A DNA stretch of 64,000 nucleotides from Dipteris shenzhenensis (lineage: Eukaryota; Polypodiophyta; Polypodiopsida; Gleicheniales): NCBI GenBank assembly GCA_047967505.1, contig CM106538.1; one strand, given 5' to 3'. Positions within the stretch are counted from its first letter, which is position 1. The number at the start of each line of letters is the position of its first letter. Below, piece after piece: positions 22,744 through 32,999 of this stretch. The notes under the pieces are model-generated. The model was not told where the DNA came from. It made no database searches and worked only from the letters and a program-made list of their open reading frames with translations. The translations under genes and the position numbers were made by a program.

Positions 22744-23270
22744 TTGTATGCAATTGCTATGAGCAATGCTCCTCATCAACTCATAGTCACCTCCTCATCA
22801 ACTCATAGTCACCTTATTATGAGATTCAGCAAATATGGATATTTTCAAGGAGTGTGTCGACTAGTACTCATCAACTCGTACTCAAAGAGTGTTCCTTGTA
22901 TAAATTGCTCAAGGGCCAAGGAGTACTATACTAGAAATTGCCCAAAGTATGAGCTACTCCTCCATCCCTATTTGTTATATTAAGCTTATTTAATCCTTTG
23001 ATCATTTTGTTTGTGTTAGATTTTCATTGTCCATAGCCACCCTTGGTAGCTATAGTGATCAGAAGCCAAGCTCATCCCAAGGCCAAAGCAATCCTCAAGC
23101 CTCAACTTTTGAAACTCTTATTTTCCTAGTAGGTGAACGTGTCTTTGCTCATGGAGCTACAAAACTATATGATATCCATTGTCTCACTCATGTTACCCGT
23201 TGCATAGTGGTCCCATCCTTGAGAGCGTTGATTGATCTTCAAGAGTCCCATTTCTTAGTATCAAAGTAAA
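22744..23270 (+). mobile_element. Possible Ty3/gypsy gag zinc-knuckle remnant
   Basis: CINCSRAKEYYTRNCPKY (about 22897-22950) resembles a retroviral-type knuckle, CX2CX4HX4C, with the His replaced by Tyr and one extra residue. Further on, GERVFAHGATK fits the GRVFALT block that follows the knuckle in chromovirus gag. A 25-bp tandem repeat (CTCATCAACTCATAGTCAC) lies at about 22771-22812. The alignment is short, so the call is tentative. Confidence 0.4.
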
Positions 23271-23616
23271 GTTGAAGTGGTGCGTAAGATGGCTGAGTAG
23301 AACTAGGAACCATGAACTTTTGCAAGAATAAGCTAGACAAAGAGAACTTCTCATAAACCTTGTGTTTATAGATTTATCTCCCACAACTATGTGTTAGAGT
23401 TAGCTCAAATATCCACCTCACATAAGAATTACCCACCAGTATTCCAAGTAGCCAATGTTGGAAAGCTCCCATATGAGGAGAATTCATAATGGACACTCGA
23501 TATTAGGAGGGTGTCTAGACATTGGAAGGGGTCTTAGTTTGAGGACGAGATGTTTTGAGATGTCCTATATGGACTTGACATATACTCAAATGGGATAGGT
23601 CTCAAATGTAAGTGGA

Positions 23617-23646
23617 GGGGAGGGGGGCGGGGGTAGGGTGGGTGGG
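23617..23646 (+). repeat. G-rich tract, potential G-quadruplex
   Basis: Six runs of three or more G occur within 30 nt, separated by one or two bases. It may be the polypurine tract of a retroelement, because LTR-like sequence with a TATA (ACTATATAATGG) and a PBS-like motif follows within about 400 bp. Confidence 0.7.
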
Positions 23647-23759
23647 CATTAGCCTCTCCAAGAAGCAGGGGTATTGGCTGATACTCAAAGACCCAATCCT
23701 AATGGTATAACTTGTATATGATCTATAAGTTGTCTTGATAGTATGAGTTCTAAAGGATA

Positions 23760-24320
23760 TATAGTTGGCCATTCTGATCGATCCGCACAGTGCACTATAT
23801 AATGGTCGCCGCTCTTATCTTGAGCTAGTTTGATCTAAATTAGTGCTCGAATTCCTTTGTTTAGCATCTGTCCAGGTCAAATCTAAAATCCCTCTTGAGA
23901 GCGCATGGGTGGAAAATCTAGCCGTAAGTTGTATCAATTGTCTTAATATATTAAAAATTTTTAAACTCTCTCTAGATTTCTATTGAATGCTTGCATTTTG
24001 ATTTTATCTCCCACTGGAAATCTTTTCCTTTATAGTATCAGAGAACAAGAGCTCTAATAAAAACATTACTGCCATCTCAATGAGCTCTCTGTATCATAAA
24101 ATATTTGAGATGATAGCTTTCAATATAGTAGTAGTCCTATTGACTCAATTGTGGATCATGCAAAGTCATTTACCAAGATCAATGAGACTAATTAAATTCT
24201 CTAGAAGGTTAAGGTTAGTGACATATTAGATGCATAAGAGCTCTTGGATATTATCCTATGACTAGAGGAACCCAAGTAGTGCTAGCAACATGATCTCTCC
24301 TAATACAGCTCTTCTACATA
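23760..24320 (+). mobile_element. Copia LTR end, PBS and start of gag, copy 1
   Basis: LTR-like sequence with CTATATAATGG leads to AGTATCAGAG (24034-24043), one mismatch from the TGGTATCAGAG primer site (initiator tRNA-Met) of plant copia elements. Translation of what follows gives a broken gag N-terminus: FTKINETN…KVKVSDILDA…ELLDII, which fits the copia pattern KxxxxNYxxWKxxxxxxLxxxxLWDxV. It then gives SSASNMISPNTALLH. Stops replace several conserved residues. Confidence 0.65.
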
Positions 24321-24584
24321 CTTAGAGATGTAGAAATGCAGATGCACTATGGTGTATTAGAAAATATTTTATTCTCTCTAATTTTATATTGACTACTTGC
24401 ATTGTGTTAGCACTACCCTGTTAGGAAAAGACTCTAGAATAGAGAAACATACTTTTTTGGGAGCCCTTGGAAATTGGAACAATAGGCAGTTAAACTTAGT
24501 GGCTTGGCTGCATATCCTTTTCGAGGGGCAGTACTCTAGGCATGTGTGCCTCTTGTTATCTCCTGCTGCATATCATTTTCTTTA

Positions 24585-24800
24585 CAATAGCACTAGGACT
24601 CTAATAACAATGTTAGTGCAATCTCAATGATCTCTCTATATCATAAAACATTTGGAGTGATGGCTTCCAATAGTCTACCAGCCCCAGTGACTCGAGTGTA
24701 GATCATGCAAAGTGATTTACCAAGCTCAATATGACTAATTGCATGTTCTAGAAGGTTAAGATCGGTGACATATTCGATGCATATGAGCTCTTGCATATTA
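24585..24800 (+). mobile_element. Copia gag start, copy 2
   Basis: This is a second copy of the same gag start, reading FTKLNMTNCMF…KVKIGDIFDAYELLHII, with TAG in place of the conserved Trp codon. Compared with copy 1, its LTR side is interrupted by about 135 bp of unrelated sequence (roughly 24410-24555). Confidence 0.65.
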
Positions 24801-25034
24801 TCTCTAAATCCCCCCCTCTCTCTCACATGCATCCTTTTCTCTATTATCCTATTACTCCTCATTGCCTTTTGAAAGAAAATTGGATCTAATTTGGAGCTTA
24901 AGAAGCCAAAGGAAGACAAAGCAATGTTTGTGTAGTTTAATCTAATACTTTCCTCCATTGAGTTTAATATTAATATAGTAAACTACACAAAGCAATGTTT
25001 GTGTAGTTTAATACAGTTGATGTAGTTTAATATA

Positions 25035-25586
25035 GCATTAGGAAAAAAGGAAACTCAATTTGGGGTCTTTTAGCCTAAAAGAAAAATAGCCATACACCAA
25101 TCAAAGGAGGGCCAACTTAACGTTAAAAAAATACAAAAAAGGAAGGAAAAAAATATTGTCAAGTTTGCATTCAATGAGGATACTTGAGCTACGTAATTAT
25201 ATCTGACACATGGTGCAGAATTTGGTACTTCTGACATCACCGATGCGTCCGGAGCGGGGCCAAAACCCCTGGAACGATATTTGAAACACTGAAAACAGGC
25301 ACTCGGAGCTCCGCAAAAGGCCATAAAGGCCAACCTGTCAAATCGCTTTCTCTAGTGTACTTTTTTTGCGGGGACTTTATGGCCTTTTGCAGGGCTCCGA
25401 GTGCCCGTTTTCAGTGTTTCAAATGTCGTTTTGGAGGTTTTGGTTCGTTTAGGATGCGCTAGTGATGTCAGAAGTACCGAATTCTGCACCGTGCGTAAAT
25501 GGAGTTATGTCATAGTTTAATATTTTAGAAGAAATTGTGAATTTCTCTCAGGGCCCCAAAATGAGCTCCCTTTTTTCCTAATGGTT
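25035..25586. mobile_element. Foldback/MITE-like element 1
   Basis: About 550 bp are arranged as nested inverted repeats. The outer arms (25035-25068 and 25551-25585) share CATTAGGAAAAAAGG and TTTGGGG. The inner arms (about 25207-25327 and 25372-25497) share GGTACTTCTGACATCAC, GAAACACTGAAAAC and GCAAAAGGCCATAAA. There is no coding capacity. A similar inner-arm block recurs at 38560-38640, and the outer-arm motif recurs alone at 39935-39975. The superfamily is not assigned. Confidence 0.8.
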
Positions 25587-25955
25587 TTATATGATTCATT
25601 CTTCTCTTAGCTTTCTTTCATTGTGTTTATAGGTTTCTCTAGCTTTGCTTCATTGTTTTTTATTCAGATTTAGCAATTTAAAGAAAAGTTTCATCGGTTT
25701 TATATATCTATTTTCTTGTTTTTGAATTTAAAACTAATTCTTTACCTTATCTTTCATTGTATTTGCAAGTTTTCCTAGCTTTTCTCTACAATGTTCAATT
25801 GGGATTTCTTATACTTAAGTAACATAAATCAAATTATTTTGGCGATGTTAAATTGGGTTTTTCTTAAAATAAAAAAGGGGGAGGGAGGGGAGGAGAGAGA
25901 GAGAGATGGTATGATTGCATGAAACTCCTCTTGAGACCCTTCAAGATATATGGGA

Positions 25956-26345
25956 CTAGTGACCACAATCAAAACGATAGTAGTTTATTACATCTAAAAA
26001 TTTAAGAAAACCTTATATATCACTTGCTATGCTATGCGGTATGTGTACACTTGGAAAACTATTGTACTGAAACGTGGAGGAATTTTTTGTTGTGCTCTAG
26101 GATTTTTCTTTATGTAAGTAATTAGCTTCTAGGCGAGCATTGTTAGGAGATTTTCTAGTGACCACAATCAAAATGATAGTAGTTCATTAGATCTAAAAAT
26201 TTGAGAAAACTTTATAGCTATGCTATGTTGTAAGTGTATACTTAGAAAGCTATTGTGAAATGTGGAGAAATTTTTTGTTGTGCTCTAGGATTTTCTTTAT
26301 GTAAGTACTTAGCTACTAGGTCAGCATCATTAGGAGGTTTTTTAG
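25956..26345. repeat. ~199-bp tandem duplication
   Basis: The units start at 25956 and 26155 (both CTAGTGACCACAATCAAAA) and run to about 26345. They share TTTTTTGTTGTGCTCTAGGA and are roughly 85% alike by eye. Confidence 0.85.
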
Positions 26346-26639
26346 GTTGATGGCATTGCTGTTGTATTTTTCGATGATCATGCGTGTGCACACTCGGCAA
26401 TGGAAGAGTATTGTTTCTGATTTTGTATCTCCCCTATGGGATAGATTTTACAAAGTCTTGCATTTTGAGGGGTTGTGGTCCTTGCAGAGTTGCCTACGTT
26501 TGACGTACGGAATGTTCCGTACTGTTCCATATGTTTGCCTGTTTTTTAGGGTTTTGGCTGATTAGGGTTTTCATTTTTTGACCGTTTTTTGCCCGTTTTT
26601 GACCGTTTCGGGCCAGCCTCTCCTCCAAACCTGCATATA

Positions 26640-27316
26640 TACCCCTCCCCCTCTCCACCAAGCACTCTTTCCTCTCCATCTCCCTAGCCATCAAGCAGCC
26701 CGCTGCCCACCTCTCCATCTCCCTCTCCCTCGCTCTCCCTCTCCATCTCCCTCTCCCCCTCTCCTCTCCATCTCGATCTCGATCTCCCTCTTTCTCTCCC
26801 TCTCCCCCTCCCTCCCCCTCCATCTCCCCCTCCATCTCCATCAAGCTCCCTCTTCATCCCCCTCCTCCATCACTTCTCCATCTCCATCAATCTCCATCTC
26901 CATCAAGCTCCCTCTTCTTCAAGCTCTCTCTCTCCATCAAGCTCTCTCTCCATCTCTCTCGGGTCTCTCCATCAAGCTCTCCCTCCATCTCCATCTCCCT
27001 CTCCCTCTCCCTCTCCATCAAGCTCCCCCTCCATCTCCATCTCCCTCTCCCTCTCCATCAAGCTTCTCTCCATCTCCCTTGGGCCTCTCTATCAAGCTCC
27101 CTCTCCATGTCTCTCTCTCTCCCTCTCCATCAAGCTCTCTCCATCTCCCTTGGGCCTCTCCATCAAGCTCCCTCTCCATCTCCCTCTTCCTCCCTCTCCA
27201 TCAAGCTTCTCTCCATCTCCATCTCTCTCCCTCTCTCCAAGCATCCATCAAGCTCCTCTCCATCTCCACTCTCTCCCTTTCTCCAAGCATCAAGATTCAA
27301 GCCTCTTCGTCCTTCT

Positions 27317-27360
<44 letters not shown>
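26640..27360 (+). repeat. Pyrimidine-rich minisatellite (CTCCATCTCC/CATCAAGCT units)
   Basis: Over 700 bp are composed almost only of C and T interrupted by CATCAAGCT blocks. They form imperfect 20-50 bp repeats of the types CTCCCTCTCCATCTCC and TCTCCATCAAGCTC, ending in a (CT)n run at about 27320-27366. Several plus-strand frames stay open through it and encode Ser/Pro/Leu-rich repeats. I regard this as low-complexity DNA, not a protein gene. It leads directly into the hAT transposase start. Confidence 0.9.
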
Positions 27361-27369
<9 letters not shown>

Positions 27370-28195
27370 GCTGCCCGCAATGCCACCAACAATTCATGAG
27401 GCCTTTTCATGGCATTGTGCTTACTTTGAGAGAGTGAAAGAGAAGTCCAATGTTTGCAAGAGGAGTTGCAAGTATTGCCCTGGGCAATGCGGACCATGCA
27501 CGAGGATTCCCAATGACATTTTTCAAGATTGTTGTCAAAAGTACTTACCCTTGAAGCAAAGGAAGAAGACCTCTATGGCACGAAAGGAGATGGTATGCTC
27601 GGATAATTCCTCATTCGAAGCGGAGGATGAGGCCTCTCAATCCGTCTCCGTTGACTCCGTTGGGGCTACTATGTCCTCCGGTATGGCATCAAAGAGAACA
27701 AAGACAAGTGATGCACCAAGGAGGAGGCAAGCCACTCTTGCCCAAGCCATGGGTGGCCTCTCCAGTTCATTGTCATTCTTGAAGGAGCGGCAAAGATAAG
27801 CTAAAATAGAGATTGCGAGCACCGTCATTGAGTGCAATCTCTCTTTCCATGTGCTTCGATGTGATCGGTGGCGAAGAATGGTAAAAGCCATAGCCTCGGT
27901 TGGTCCATGTAAAAGGTGGGATGGAGTTAGCTACAACGACATGCGTACCAAGAAGCTAGATGAAGAGAGGGAGAGAATCATCAAGTCTCTCAAGCCTGTG
28001 CGTGTCAGGTGTCCTAAGTATGGATGCTTCATTCTCTCCGCTGGATGGTGTGATAGAAAGAAGAGAGGCATCATCAACATTCTTGTCTCTTGCCCTCTTG
28101 GCACATACTTCTTGCGGGCTATGGATGCAAGAGAGAAGGGAAGAAAAACCACTGCCTCCTTTATCTATCATCACATTCGAGATGCTATAGTTGAG

Positions 28196-28307
28196 GTAAG
28201 TTGAGACTCAAGAGTCATGTAGTAGCTACCTTCTTTATATTTTTTGATCTCCATAAGCAAATCTAGTTTTTCTTCTTGAATCTTACAAGCTGTAACTTGT
28301 CATGTAG
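28196..28307 (+). other. Intron 1 of the hAT pseudogene
   Basis: The donor is GAG|GTAAGT and the acceptor is CATGTAG, phase 0. The junction restores the DUF659 reading frame (DAIVE to IGLINAVQVVTDN). Confidence 0.85.
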
Positions 28308-28915
28308 ATCGGTCTCATAAATGCGGTGCAAGTCGTAACGGACAATGCCTCCAATTGTAGGTCCATGAGTTGCATGCTTGAAGAGGAGTTTCCCTCAATA
28401 GTGTCGACTCCATGTGCTAGTCATTGCCTTGACCTTCTCATGGAGGACATTGGTAAATTGCCAAGGGTAAAGACCATTGTGAGTGATGCTTGCTCCATCG
28501 TGAGCTTCATCAACTCCAAAAACAAGCTTCTTGCCATCTTTCGTATCTACTCCGACTTGGAGCTCAAGAAGCCATCAAAGACATGATTTTCTGCTATGTG
28601 GCTACTTCTTGAGCGGCTCTATGGTGTTCAAAACAAGCTCCAAAAGACGGTCGTGTCCGATGAATATAAAGAATGGCTTGAAGAAGAGTCGAATGCAACT
28701 CAACAAGATGCCAAAGACATTCAACAGCTTTGCTTGAGAGAGTCTTTTTGGCAAGGGGTGAAGGATATTGTCATTGCCATTAGACCCTTGTACAAGGTAT
28801 TACGCATGTCAGACATGGAGGGGGCTACTTTGGGGCTTCTCCCTCACTTCATGAAAGAAGCCATTGCAGAGATTAGCGCCTCCACCATTCTAGATATGGA
28901 TATTAGTCCGTCATG

Positions 28916-29021
28916 GTAACTTATATACCTACAATCCTAATATCGAATCTTGTTTCCTTGAATTTGAATATTAATTAATAATCTCTTGAGTCTATACTTA
29001 TCGTTATGCTTTGGATATTAG
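28916..29021 (+). other. Intron 2 of the hAT pseudogene
   Basis: The donor is ATG|GTAACT and the acceptor is ATATTAG. The phase carries two bases into a Cys codon and leads to DILDITPKRDDILFNVNKKW, consistent with hAT homologues. Confidence 0.6.
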
Positions 29022-29386
29022 TGATATCTTAGATATCACACCAAAGCGGGATGATATCCTCTTTAATGTCAACAAGAAGTGGAAGTGGATGAAATCATGA
29101 CCCATCCATGGTTTTGCTGCCCTCATGCATCCTGCTTTCAAGGTCCCCTCTCTCTTTACGGACTCGGAGTTGGCCTCTGATAGAGATGCATATCTTCCTA
29201 AAGCCTTGCATGAGGACAAGCATGGCGCATTTCTTCAAGAACTTATTAACTACAATGACAAAAGGGGAACCGCACTTGCTTCCACCGTGTATTGGAAGAG
29301 GGTTGGTCAAACCTCTTTTTTGGTGGAAGTCTTTTGGGTACCAATTGCCCCATCTACAAAAAGTAGCTATGAGGATTCTTGCACAG

Positions 29387-29510
29387 GTAATTAGAAATCT
29401 AAAGCTAGAACACATTACACTACACTCTAATATTTAAATTCATGCGTCTAGGCTCTTCAATCTTGAAATCGTTCACTTAACGTTAATGTTTGAATCTTGA
29501 TGTACATTAG
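29387..29510 (+). other. Intron 3 of the hAT pseudogene
   Basis: The donor is CAG|GTAATT and the acceptor is ACATTAG, phase 0. It joins the LQKVAMRILAQ segment to DCSSGACERN, matching the order in intact hAT proteins. Confidence 0.8.
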
Positions 29511-30601
29511 GATTGCTCCTCTGGTGCGTGTGAGAGGAATTAGTCTACCTACTCTCTCATTCATACAAAGATACGCAACAAGCTTAGCACAAAACAATTG
29601 GAGCAACTTATTTATTATCGCTCTAACTCACGTATGTTGCACAATATGCATGAGATATCTATGGCTAGACAGGTAGACTTTTCAACTTCCTATATTGTAA
29701 ACTCATATTTGCTCTCCATACTCGGAAGTTCTAACTACAGTCCACACGTCAAATTTTCAAGTAAATGTGGATGAGTGCGAGCTATCGTAGATAAGCTTAA
29801 AAGTGCTACCAGAGAGCGCGATCCAGAGCAGGACTAGATTTTCAAGGACCTCTACTTGGAGCTGGAGGAGATAGATCGACGAGTGTCATGCACTCGCATT
29901 AGGAGAAGGATCACCATTCCAGTTGGTAGCAATCGTGGTAGCAGAGCTCCACAGCCCGTATTAGGACATCTATGCCATCGACTCCCCGATGGCATATCAA
30001 TCACATCCGTTGCTGAGGATATTCCTATGGCTAGAGAGCCGGAGTATGATGAGGAGGGCAATGTTCTTAGTGAGGGTGACTATGGTAAGGGGTCTCATGG
30101 ATCCTCATCATCCTCTAGTGAGAGTGATCATAGTCTTGGATTTGACAGTGATGGGAGTACCTAGAGGCTAGGACCTAGGGCCTAGGCTCTTGCCTATAGT
30201 AGTAAAGCTTTTTGTAAAATCTTTTCCATCTATATTAGACCTTGGTCCCCCTTTTTGTACTCAGTACTTTATGTCACGAATCATGATATATCTTTAGTCC
30301 TTTTAAGTTTTGCAAATTGCACCTATGCAACATGTAGATTCTAGAATGTTTGTGTTTCAACTTTCAAGAATCAAGTCATGGGCATGTTTGTGTTTCAACT
30401 TACTCTAAAACTCTATAGTATCCCTCTTTTTTTTTTTAAATCGAGCTTAGCATCAGATGTACACCTAAGATTTTTTAGTTCGTTTAGTACCGGAACCTAT
30501 GGAAGATTTGACTTACGCTTTTTTGTTATTTAAAAGTTTTTAAAAAAGTAGTGTGTCAACTGACATGCACCTTTTTGTATTTGATATGGTGAATTACTTA
30601 A

Positions 30602-31112
30602 GTGTGGTCATTATATTTTCATAATCAGCTCAACTATGGACTTTGGAAATTATGGATGGTCCTTCATGAAGAGGACCTATGGAAGATTGTCACTAGTGAG
30701 GAGATGACACTATCCACAGAAGAACTTATGGATCTAGAATTCTATAACGAGTCATCTATCTTAGTAACTACACAGACAACTAAGGCTACCAGCGGTCCAA
30801 ATCATGCTGCAGCTAGCCCAATTACAATGCCAACTAGCTCCACCAGAGTCTACAGTCATCAATGCTACACGTATACCAGAGCTCATAGGATTTCTATAAA
30901 ACAAAGATAAGAAAAGCTCGTCATCTGCTGCTTAACCTTGGGAGACTTACTTGCAAGTTAAGTGTAAGATTATACACAACGCATGAGGCTTGGAAAATGC
31001 TATGTACCACCTATAAAGAATGGAATGTAGGTAGTATTTTGAGTCTACAAGTGGAACTTTCATCTCCATTAAACTAAAAGAAGGAGATCCTATCAATCCA
31101 CATCCCCGAGAG
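30602..31112 (+). mobile_element. Copia gag fragment (start of the plus-strand copia relic)
   Basis: LNYGLWKLWMVLHEEDLWKI matches the copia gag N-terminal block. A frameshifted continuation reads WKMLCTTYKEWNVGSILSLQ and then SSIKLKEGDP, the UBN2-type gag region. Stops and at least one frameshift break it. It probably belongs to the same relic as the protease, integrase and RT pieces at 31915-37230. Confidence 0.7.
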
Positions 31113-31120
31113 GGGCACTA

Positions 31121-31330
31121 TGTAAAAACCTCGTATAGCATGTGAGGTCAAGGGGTATTAAAAAAAACTACTTACAGATTTTTATAAACTATAGACATCC
31201 TTTCTGTAACTTTTTAGATGATTAAAGTATCCCTTATGTATGAAAATTTTCACTTTCTGAATTAAAAAACCCCTTATATATGTATATTTTTTGTAACTCC
31301 TTAAAAATATCAAACCCCTTTTGTTGATTG
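31121..31330 (+). repeat. LTR-start family, copy 2 (weak)
   Basis: The copy begins TGTAAAAACC at 31121 directly after GAGAGGGGCACTA, the same kind of purine-rich lead-in as copies 1 and 3. It continues with GCATGTGAGGTCAAGGGG. Similarity fades after about 100 bp. Confidence 0.45.
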
Positions 31331-31339
31331 CACGTGCTA

Positions 31340-31910
31340 TCTTACATATTTCTTAGTTATGCCACTGGGTCCACATCTCAGAAAAAAACAAAGGGCTATC
31401 TTGTGAACTCAAGGCAGTGGGAACCCATGTACAAACAATTCAATTGGCCTTCATAATATTGGGTAGCATGCTTGCATTATTTGTCTCATATATCAATCTT
31501 GATAATCAAAGGATGACGGAATGAAATCAACACCCCATTTATTAGTGAGCGAGTATTACAAGAGAAGGCTTGGCACAAAAATTCAAGTCTTATGGAGGAG
31601 CATGCCTTACTAGGAGGCCCCATCAACGAGATAAAGAAATCTTACAACAATAATTTTAGTAACATGGAAGTACACAAATTTTTTAATATGAAACTGGCCG
31701 TCTGATGGCAAGAAGGCTAGAGGTACCCAAACATGAAGGAGTGCATTTTTACAAGGAATGCCCAAGTGCACAAAAGATATAAAACTATGCACCAAATGCA
31801 CGTACATTTGGCCTAAGTCAATGGAGAGGTGGCACTAAAGGCCCTCATGGCCTTCCATTGGAAAGAAGGAAATTAATCCATTGGAGAGGACTTGCATTCA
31901 AGGGGATACG
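31340..31910. other. Unassigned stretch within the copia relic
   Basis: The stretch between the gag and protease pieces shows no recognised motif. It may be insertion DNA or decayed gag. Confidence 0.4.
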
Positions 31911-31914
31911 AGAG

Positions 31915-32457
31915 GAGGGTAATGGCATTGATACACATTGGTATCTAGATTCTAAAGCCAGTTGCCATGTGTTTTGATCTATGTCCATTTTTCTCATATC
32001 AGATCCTCCCAAGTGGAAAGGGCATTGGTCATTAGTAATAATGGCTCCATGGGCACCGTTAGCAAAGGATCAATCAACATGCACCTACCCAATAGAGACA
32101 AAGGCATCCTTTGCAACATTGTTAATGTACCCAAGCTCACTAACAAGCTGATGTTTGGAAGTACTCTACAATAGGGCCTTGAAAGTTCACTTCAAAGGGG
32201 GTGATGCATGCTAATTCACAAGGGTGTACTCTATTCTAATGGAGCAAATAGTGGCAGTCTTTATCAACTTAATGCAACCACAGTGCATCCTTTCATGCAT
32301 CATAATCCTCTTACTACTGTCACCAAGATATGACATGATGTACTAGGGCATTGTCGTTTAGACATATCAGCACCCATAAGCCTAACCAAATGGCATCACA
32401 TGCTCTAGAAGATGGATTCAACTACCCAAAAGGAGCAGAACCAAAACTTTGTGTGGG
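31915..32457 (+). mobile_element. Copia protease and gag-pre-integrase remnant
   Basis: THWYLDSKASCHV is the copia protease active-site block (normally DSGAS; here Gly is replaced by Lys). It is followed by GTVSKGSINMHLPNRDKGIL, then VPKLTNKLMF, then KGVLYSNGANSGSLYQLNAT across a frameshift, the gag-pre-integrase region. The reading breaks at 32458, where the gag-only element is inserted. Confidence 0.85.
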
Positions 32458-32462
32458 CTTTG
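32458..32462. repeat. Target-site duplication CTTTG (left)
   Basis: These five bases are identical to 35499-35503 on the far side of the gag-only element. Confidence 0.95.
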
Positions 32463-32794
32463 TGTTAAAGTGCATGGACCGAGCTCTCCTATGGATCCTA
32501 ATCTACTCTAATGACAATACTAATCTAAGATGGATGAATCCTAAGAGTGATCATGATCTATAACTCAAGTCAATTAGGTTCCAAGATAGATTAGCTTGGA
32601 CTCATAAAGAGAATCTTGAGATAGTACAAAGTGCTTGATTGATATTACTTCAAATGAAACTCCCTTTTATAGGAGTGGGTACTTACATCCATATGCATGC
32701 TCACATGTAGGATATCTCCTCCATGCCATGTGACAGCTTGTCCTTTACTCATACCTTTGCTCTATATGTGCTTGTGGCACCACAACTCTCAACA
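32463..32794 (-). repeat. 3' LTR of the gag-only element
   Basis: Read on the minus strand it runs from TGTTGAGAGT to …TTTAACA, 332 bp. A minus-strand TATA box (TATAAAAGGGAG) lies near 32665-32676. It is about 90% identical to the 5' LTR by eye. Confidence 0.93.
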
Positions 32795-32815
32795 CCTCCC
32801 CCCACCTCCCCTTGG
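32795..32815 (-). promoter_or_regulatory. Polypurine tract of the gag-only element
   Basis: On the minus strand the sequence directly before the 3' LTR is AAGGGGAGGTGGGGGGAGG, the expected primer for plus-strand DNA synthesis. Confidence 0.9.
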
Positions 32816-32999
32816 TGCCATGATCCTTTGGCTACTGCAAGGTGGTCAGATGTGAGTTACAAGATCAAATCATTCCCTTGGTGCTTACATGGCTACTCTC
32901 AGGTGGTCAACTTTGATTACAAGAATATAGGCTAAATGTGAAAAGGCTTTTACTTCTCAATACATGTTGTTCTTATCATTCTTCTCATGGCTTGATGAT

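Larger units (their letters stand above)
27380..30164 (+). pseudogene. hAT-family transposase pseudogene (DUF659 type), multi-exon
   Basis: The probable exons are 27380-28195, 28308-28915, 29022-29386, 29511-29672 and a last one ending at 30164. The product would cut and paste its own element. The N-terminal part has a Cys-rich zinc-finger-like segment (CKRSCKYCPGQCGPC). Exon 1 continues into the DUF659 block (MVKAIASVGP, GWCDRKKRGIINILVSCPLG). Exon 2 has VVTDNASNCRSM and TPCASHCLDLLMEDIGK. Exon 3 has HGFAALMHPAF, and its end has SFGYQLPHLQKVAMRI. Exon 4 has CERN-STYSLIHTKIRNKL, the hallmark hAT C-terminal dimerisation motif. The tail is acidic and Ser-rich. In-frame stops lie at 27797, 28584, 29098, 29541, 29772 and 29835, and a frameshift lies at the T-run 29315-29321. 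No terminal inverted repeats could be fixed. Confidence 0.93.

Noticed and set aside
26470-26560. Terminal inverted repeat of the hAT element (GCAGAGTTGCC…TACGGAATGTTCCGTA)
   Set aside because: The palindrome is suggestive, but no matching inverted end or 8-bp duplication was found downstream of 30164.
26578-27399. 273-codon Ser/Pro/Leu-rich ORF
   Set aside because: It is a translation of a C/T minisatellite. All plus-strand frames are open because the repeat lacks stops, so the open frame carries no evidence for a protein.
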